This document shows positions 62,718-64,000 of a stretch of 64,000 bases of DNA, one piece after another. Origin of the DNA: DATFYM01 sp035315065 (GTDB lineage: Bacteria > Acidobacteriota > Terriglobia > UBA7540); contig DATFYM010000111.1 of the NCBI GenBank assembly GCA_035315065.1, positions 1 to 64,000 of the forward strand, given 5' to 3'. The notes below the pieces were generated by a model that saw only the letters and a list, made by a program, of their open reading frames with translations, was not told where the DNA came from and made no database searches. The number at the start of each line of letters is the position of its first letter. The stretch's first letter is position 1. Made by a program: the position numbers and the translations under genes.

Positions 62718-62883
62718 GTACCGGTAGACGGTAGACGGTAGGTGGTAGACGGCATAAGGGGGAAGAAGCTCCTCTTCCCCTTATTCCGTCTACGTCTGCC
62801 ATCTTCCGGGCGAAGCCCCCTCATGCCGTCTACCACCTACCATCTACCTTCTACCGTCTACCGCCTACCGTCTACCATCTACC
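62718..62883. repeat. Heptad inverted repeat with tagacgg words
   Basis: The 5' arm 62718-62763 pairs with a short inner arm (62776-62804) and a longer outer arm (62815-62883). The outer arm encodes the last residues of the MobB-like protein. Confidence 0.85.
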
Positions 62884-63506
62884 AGCTTCCGCGTCACGAA
62901 CTCGGCGAGCTCCGGGCTCGAGTAGTCGCGAGCGTTGACCGGGAACATGGGCTTGCGGTGTGCCCCCGAAAGAGTGACATCGGGCCACGTCTTCTCGTGC
63001 AGGGGGGACTCGACCGCCACGAGCGCGTCCGCTCGCTCGAAGAACCGCCGCGCCGATTCCTTGAAGTCGCGCCGCGAGCTATCGATCACCATCAGGTAGA
63101 GGTCGGGCGCGAGGAACTCGACGATGCTATTGCTCTCGATCATCACCCAGTCTTCGCCGCCCAACGCCCGCTGCAACACCGGGAACGCCTGCGCGAGCTG
63201 ACCCTGGCGGACCCGCAGCCACAGTGAGCGGTGCGCCCCGGCAGCGAGAAACCGGCAGGTATCGCCGCGCCCGGCCGCATCCCGCTCTTCGGTCAACGCG
63301 AAGGGGTGCTCGTCGGGCTCGCAGCCGCAAGGCTTTCCGTCGCGCGAACAGATGCCGTGCCCGTACTGAGTCACCTTCACCGCCGTCCACCCCAGCGGCC
63401 CGGGCGGCCCGTGTGGCCCAGGCGGCCTAACGGCGCGGATCAGCCCGGCCATCACCGACGTCTTGCCGATATCGCGCGAGTGTCCTCCCACCACAACTAC
63501 GTGCAT
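62865..63506 (-). CDS. MobB-like P-loop protein
   Basis: A 213-residue P-loop protein with a Walker A variant (VVVVGGHSRDIGKTSV) and a later acidic strand (EDWVMIESNSIVEF). A Cys-rich region (SRDGKPCGCEPDE) may bind metal. The fold resembles MobB-like GTPases of molybdopterin cofactor synthesis, but the family assignment is not firm. The ATG at 63506 is chosen. The last five residues (VDGRR) come from a tagacgg repeat arm. Confidence 0.65.
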   Translation of the reverse strand: MHVVVVGGHSRDIGKTSVMAGLIRAVRPPGPHGPPGPLGWTAVKVTQYGHGICSRDGKPCGCEPDEHPFALTEERDAAGRGDTCRFLAAGAHRSLWLRVRQGQLAQAFPVLQRALGGEDWVMIESNSIVEFLAPDLYLMVIDSSRRDFKESARRFFERADALVAVESPLHEKTWPDVTLSGAHRKPMFPVNARDYSSPELAEFVTRKLVDGRR

Positions 63507-63535
63507 AGCTCTTGTCCAAGGCTCAGTATGGCACA

Positions 63536-63632
63536 AGAAGAGAATCCACAGATTACACAGATTTTGCAGACTAAGAGAACACCCCTCTTTTTCTTAATCT
63601 GCAAAATCTGTGTAATCTGTGGATTCTCTTCT
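63536..63632. repeat. Near-perfect 42-base inverted repeat
   Basis: Arms 63536-63577 and 63591-63632 differ at only one or two positions, with a 13-base loop. Words are cacagatt-like octads. It is the most regular hairpin of the window. Confidence 0.93.
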
Positions 63633-63663
63633 CGGCTACAATGAAGTGAGGCGCGAGGTAAAG

Positions 63664-64000
63664 ATGATTCATGAGATTCTCCCGGTCGGCATGCTTCAGT
63701 GCAACTGCTCGATTCTCGGCGACGAGTCGAGCGGCGAGGCGGTGGTGGTCGATCCCGGCGACGACATCGAGCGCGTGCAGGAAGTGCTGGCGCGCCACCA
63801 CCTGCGGGTGAAGTACATCGTCGCCACCCACGCGCACATCGATCACGTGGGCGGCATCGAGAACTTGCAGCGGGCCACCGGCGCCGCCGTGATGATGCAC
63901 CAGCGCGACCTGCCCCTTTACCAGCACCTGGCCATGCAGGCCGCGTGGCTGGGCGTGTGGCCGCCGGGCACGGTGGAGGTCGACCAGTTTCTCCAGACGG
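63664..64000 (+). CDS. Glyoxalase II-like metallo-beta-lactamase hydrolase, partial
   Basis: The first 112 codons of a gene cut by the window edge. The zinc motif THAHIDH at 55-61 and the first strand (VVVDPGDD) match the glyoxalase II/Blh-type branch of the MBL fold. It probably hydrolyses a thioester. The start ATG 63664 has gaggtaaag upstream. The other zinc ligands lie outside the window. Confidence 0.82.
   Translation, partial: MIHEILPVGMLQCNCSILGDESSGEAVVVDPGDDIERVQEVLARHHLRVKYIVATHAHIDHVGGIENLQRATGAAVMMHQRDLPLYQHLAMQAAWLGVWPPGTVEVDQFLQT

Overview
The window looks like a piece of an Acidobacteriota chromosome with roughly 60% GC. The main taxonomic clues are a 606-residue protein of the acidobacterial VWFA-related family, a winged-helix/TPR one-component regulator of the kind abundant in that phylum, a PEP-CTERM protein, and many small secreted proteins of acidobacterial type. 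This is an inference from protein character; no rRNA or tRNA gene is present to confirm it.

Layout. (1) 1-14 kb is a hydrogen-metabolism island. It holds a HoxEFUYH-type NAD-linked [NiFe] hydrogenase whose HoxF is fused to a GltD/NfnB-like flavoprotein. A group-3b (sulfhydrogenase-type, beta-gamma-delta-alpha) hydrogenase follows, with a cyclic-nucleotide-binding-domain protein inside its operon and a maturation protease downstream. (2) 14-20 kb is an operon of a HybA-like ferredoxin, a HybB/NrfD membrane quinone module, a histidine kinase with two c-type-heme-like motifs, an NtrC-type sigma-54 activator and an archaemetzincin. A matching CRP-like palindrome lies upstream of the HoxE operon and of this operon. 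(3) 20-31 kb carries a GH16 lipoprotein, secreted acidobacterial proteins, thiC, a HicB-like protein, two of the window's three retropepsin-like proteins, a metallo-beta-lactamase-fold protein, a methyltransferase, an orphan nuoB, a Rieske ferredoxin and mutM. (4) 31-45 kb carries a Gld-type ABC exporter cluster with a DUF4340 protein, polyphosphate kinase, and a BtuFCD-like ABC importer. The importer's ATPase gene is separated from its permease gene by about 4 kb of esterase and decayed toxin-antitoxin genes. (5) 45-64 kb carries two carotenoid-desaturase-like oxidoreductases separated by a four-helix-bundle (S23/IVS) gene, then a DoxX protein, a truncated homocysteine methyltransferase, a beta-propeller phosphoesterase, the TPR regulator, a PEP-CTERM protein, toxin-antitoxin remnants, a second orphan nuoB, ygfZ, a MobB-like P-loop protein and a partial glyoxalase-II-like gene.

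The most unusual feature is a dispersed set of about 17 long intergenic inverted repeats. Each arm is built from tandem 7- or 8-bp words (such as gggaaca, agaagca, gattgac, gtcgaaa, tagacgg, gtgattgg). They separate many of the gene pairs between 8 and 64 kb, sometimes nest inside one another, and often supply stop codons or the ends of neighbouring proteins. One has a four-helix-bundle gene in its loop, the same architecture as an rRNA intervening sequence. I regard this as the best candidate for an undescribed mobile or structural element.

How the parts fit: the two soluble hydrogenases would exchange electrons between H2 and NAD(P)H (possibly also ferredoxin). The HybAB-like module would pass electrons to or from the quinone pool. 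The heme-kinase/NtrC pair may tune that to redox state. Decay (frameshifts, truncations) is concentrated in toxin-antitoxin, retropepsin-like and similar accessory genes, while core metabolic genes are intact.
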